Positions 62,589 to 64,000 of a DNA stretch of 64,000 nt are shown piece after piece (the first letter of the stretch is position 1; each line of letters starts with the position of its first letter). A program made the translations under genes and the position numbers. Below the pieces are notes generated by a model. It was not told the origin of the DNA. It ran no database searches and saw only the letters and a list, made by a program, of their open reading frames with translations. The DNA comes from Cercospora beticola (Eukaryota; Ascomycota; Dothideomycetes; Mycosphaerellales; Mycosphaerellaceae). The DNA lies in assembly GCF_033473495.1 (NCBI RefSeq), contig NC_088936.1:2232001-2296000 (forward strand). The letters are read 5' to 3'.

Positions 62589-64000
62589 CTAGATCAAAGG
62601 CGCATTGAAACCAAACCTATTCTCGGGATCCCACTTCCTCTTGAGCACCCTCAATCGTCTCAAGCGCTGTGCATCCCTTCCATACATCTCCTCCAAACTC
62701 TCCGACCCATCACCTTTAGCATAATTCACATACGTATGGTGCGTTGCCCCTGATACGCCCTCTTTCATCAACGCTCTCGCCCGATCTGCCACCTTCCCAG
62801 CAATTACTTGTTCCGCTTCCTCTCCACCCTCCCAAATCATCATCAAAGCTGGCAAGATATGTTTCTCCCTCTCCTCCCTTGCCACAGCATTAACCTCCAG
62901 CATGTCCAAATCCATCGCTTTCCCTCTTCCATAACTTTCCAATAAATAGAAACTTCCTCTCAAGAATTCATGTTCTGTGGTGAAATCTTTATAAAAATCC
63001 CAGTTTTCTCTCATATTCGTCACGTTCCATTCCTGCAAAGAGGGCGACGTGACGCCATAGAGATTCCAATTCAACTGGCAAACAGGTGGATCGCCGAGAC
63101 CCATTTTATCGTGAATGAGTTCCCATGAAATTGAAGATTCTTGCGTGGAAAATGTGGGGTTGAGGGCTTGGAAGGCGGAGATGTAATCGTCGGCGATGGG
63201 GTTAGAGCCTTCGTGGGCGATGATGAGTGTTATCATCGGATTGTTGCTGGGATCGACGAGAGGGTTACGATTGAACATTGCGTCGAGGACTAAGAGGCCT
63301 TCAGGATCGGGGTAGGTTGTTTCGAGATCGTTCCAGGTTTCGAAGAAGCGTTCGAGAAGTGATGGGGAGAATGTGAGGATGGTGAGGGTCCAGAGACCGT
63401 GAGGGCCAGATGGAACATCGTAAACTCTGGTTTGGAAAGACGTGATGATGCCGAAGTTGTGGCCTGCGCCGCGGAGTCCCCAGAAGAGCTCGGGGTGAGA
63501 GGTTGCAGATACAGTGATTGCCGTGCTGTTGGCGAGGATGAGGCGAGCAGAGACGATGTTGTCTGCGGAGAAGCCATATTGGCCTTGGAGCATGCTATGT
63601 CCACCTCCTAAAGCTGGGCCGATGACTGAGGTGCACTCGCAGAGACCATGGACTATACCTGATTAGCGTATGTCTGGCCCTTCGTTGGCTGGATTCTTAC
63701 CAGTACGCTTCCCTACCTTCGCAAGCGCCTTCAAGGTCGTATTTTGCGTGGCACCGCCACCGATCGTGGCAGTGTTCCCACTATCATCAACTTTGACACT
63801 CTGCAACTTCCGCATGCTGATCTGAATTCCATTTTGGAGATCATTCATCGCCGGCGCCCAGGCGTGCCCGGTCGACACAGCAAGAAAAGGCAAGTTTTTG
63901 AGATTGGCATAGTGGATCTATAATTGACATATCAGTCTCGGGATGCCCCAGATCTTTGCACAGACTGATCGCCGCCGATAATACTCGACTTACCACATTC
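62589..64000 (-). CDS. Berberine-bridge-type FAD oxidoreductase, 5' end outside window
   Basis: Three exon pieces seen: 63994-64000 (cut by the edge), 63701-63917 and 62589-63658, joined by 76-bp and 42-bp introns with GT-AG ends. The FAD-linked oxidase domain has PFLAVSTGHAW (His likely bonded to flavin), TIGGGATQNTTL, GLCECTSVIGPALGGGHSML and QYGFSADNIVSARLILANS, and the C-terminal BBE segment YVNYAKGDGSESLEEMYGRD, then NRFGFNAP. The His and a Cys (GLCECTS) could make the bicovalent flavin link usual in this group. Members oxidise sugars, alcohols or alkaloid-like metabolites and often sit in secondary-metabolite clusters. The N-terminus, where a signal peptide would be, is missing. Confidence 0.92.

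Noticed and set aside
1..64000. tRNA, rRNA, CRISPR or riboswitch
   Set aside because: No cloverleaf-like box A/box B pair, rRNA similarity, spaced repeats or TPP-type motif was noticed by eye; a tRNA scan was not possible.

Overview
The window is nuclear DNA of a filamentous ascomycete. It carries ordinary Pezizomycotina housekeeping genes, densely packed on both strands. Introns are short (mostly 42-90 bp) with GT...CTGAC/CTAAC...AG signals, and promoters are CT-rich. Gene content and intron style suggest a Dothideomycete (Capnodiales/Mycosphaerellales-like); that placement is inference. I rebuilt 31 protein-coding genes by joining exons across introns whose splice sites and reading phase I could check. 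No rRNA, tRNA, CRISPR array or plasmid feature was recognised.

Layout. 0-9.5 kb: 3' part of serine hydroxymethyltransferase, a low-complexity protein, an AMSH/Sst2-type deubiquitinase, an Mtf1-like mitochondrial transcription factor, a YMC1-type mitochondrial carrier and a small Asn-rich protein. 9.5-22.8 kb: an Mtr-like amino acid permease, importin beta-3 (Pse1/Kap121/Sal3), the SAGA subunit Spt7, a VanZ-domain protein and ribosomal protein eS26. 23-36.3 kb: a CBS/PB1 protein, a GFA-domain (CENP-V/formaldehyde-activating) protein with a MITE-like hairpin in its last intron, an unknown acidic protein, Sds23, the deubiquitinase Otu1, an Rsc1/Rsc2-type remodeller subunit and a secreted App1-domain protein. 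36.9-52.7 kb: a proline-rich protein, an unknown protein, an FBXO21-like F-box/YccV protein, a Sec14-like protein, an Mrx7-like protein, a tyrosine phosphatase, a small unknown protein and an Fmp25-like RCC1 protein. 52.7-55.5 kb is a gene-poor gap. 55.5-64 kb is accessory in character: a CYP52-type P450, an actinobacterial-looking phosphoglycerate mutase, a TauD/Jlp1-type dioxygenase, a Dal5-family MFS transporter and a berberine-bridge-type FAD oxidase that runs off the end.

Most of the window is conserved cell machinery with no operon-like logic. Many neighbours are divergent and share a promoter (eS26 with CBS/PB1; Otu1 with Rsc; Spt7 with VanZ). The exception is the last 9 kb, where four oxidation or transport genes lie together. 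The dioxygenase/MFS divergent pair resembles a sulfonate uptake-and-oxidation module. The observations most worth checking are a 12-nt microexon inside a mitochondrial carrier signature, a GC-AG intron whose retention stays in frame, the intronic TA-flanked foldback element, the probable horizontally acquired dPGM and the unresolved first intron of the P450. I found no convincing evidence of a wholly new biological system.
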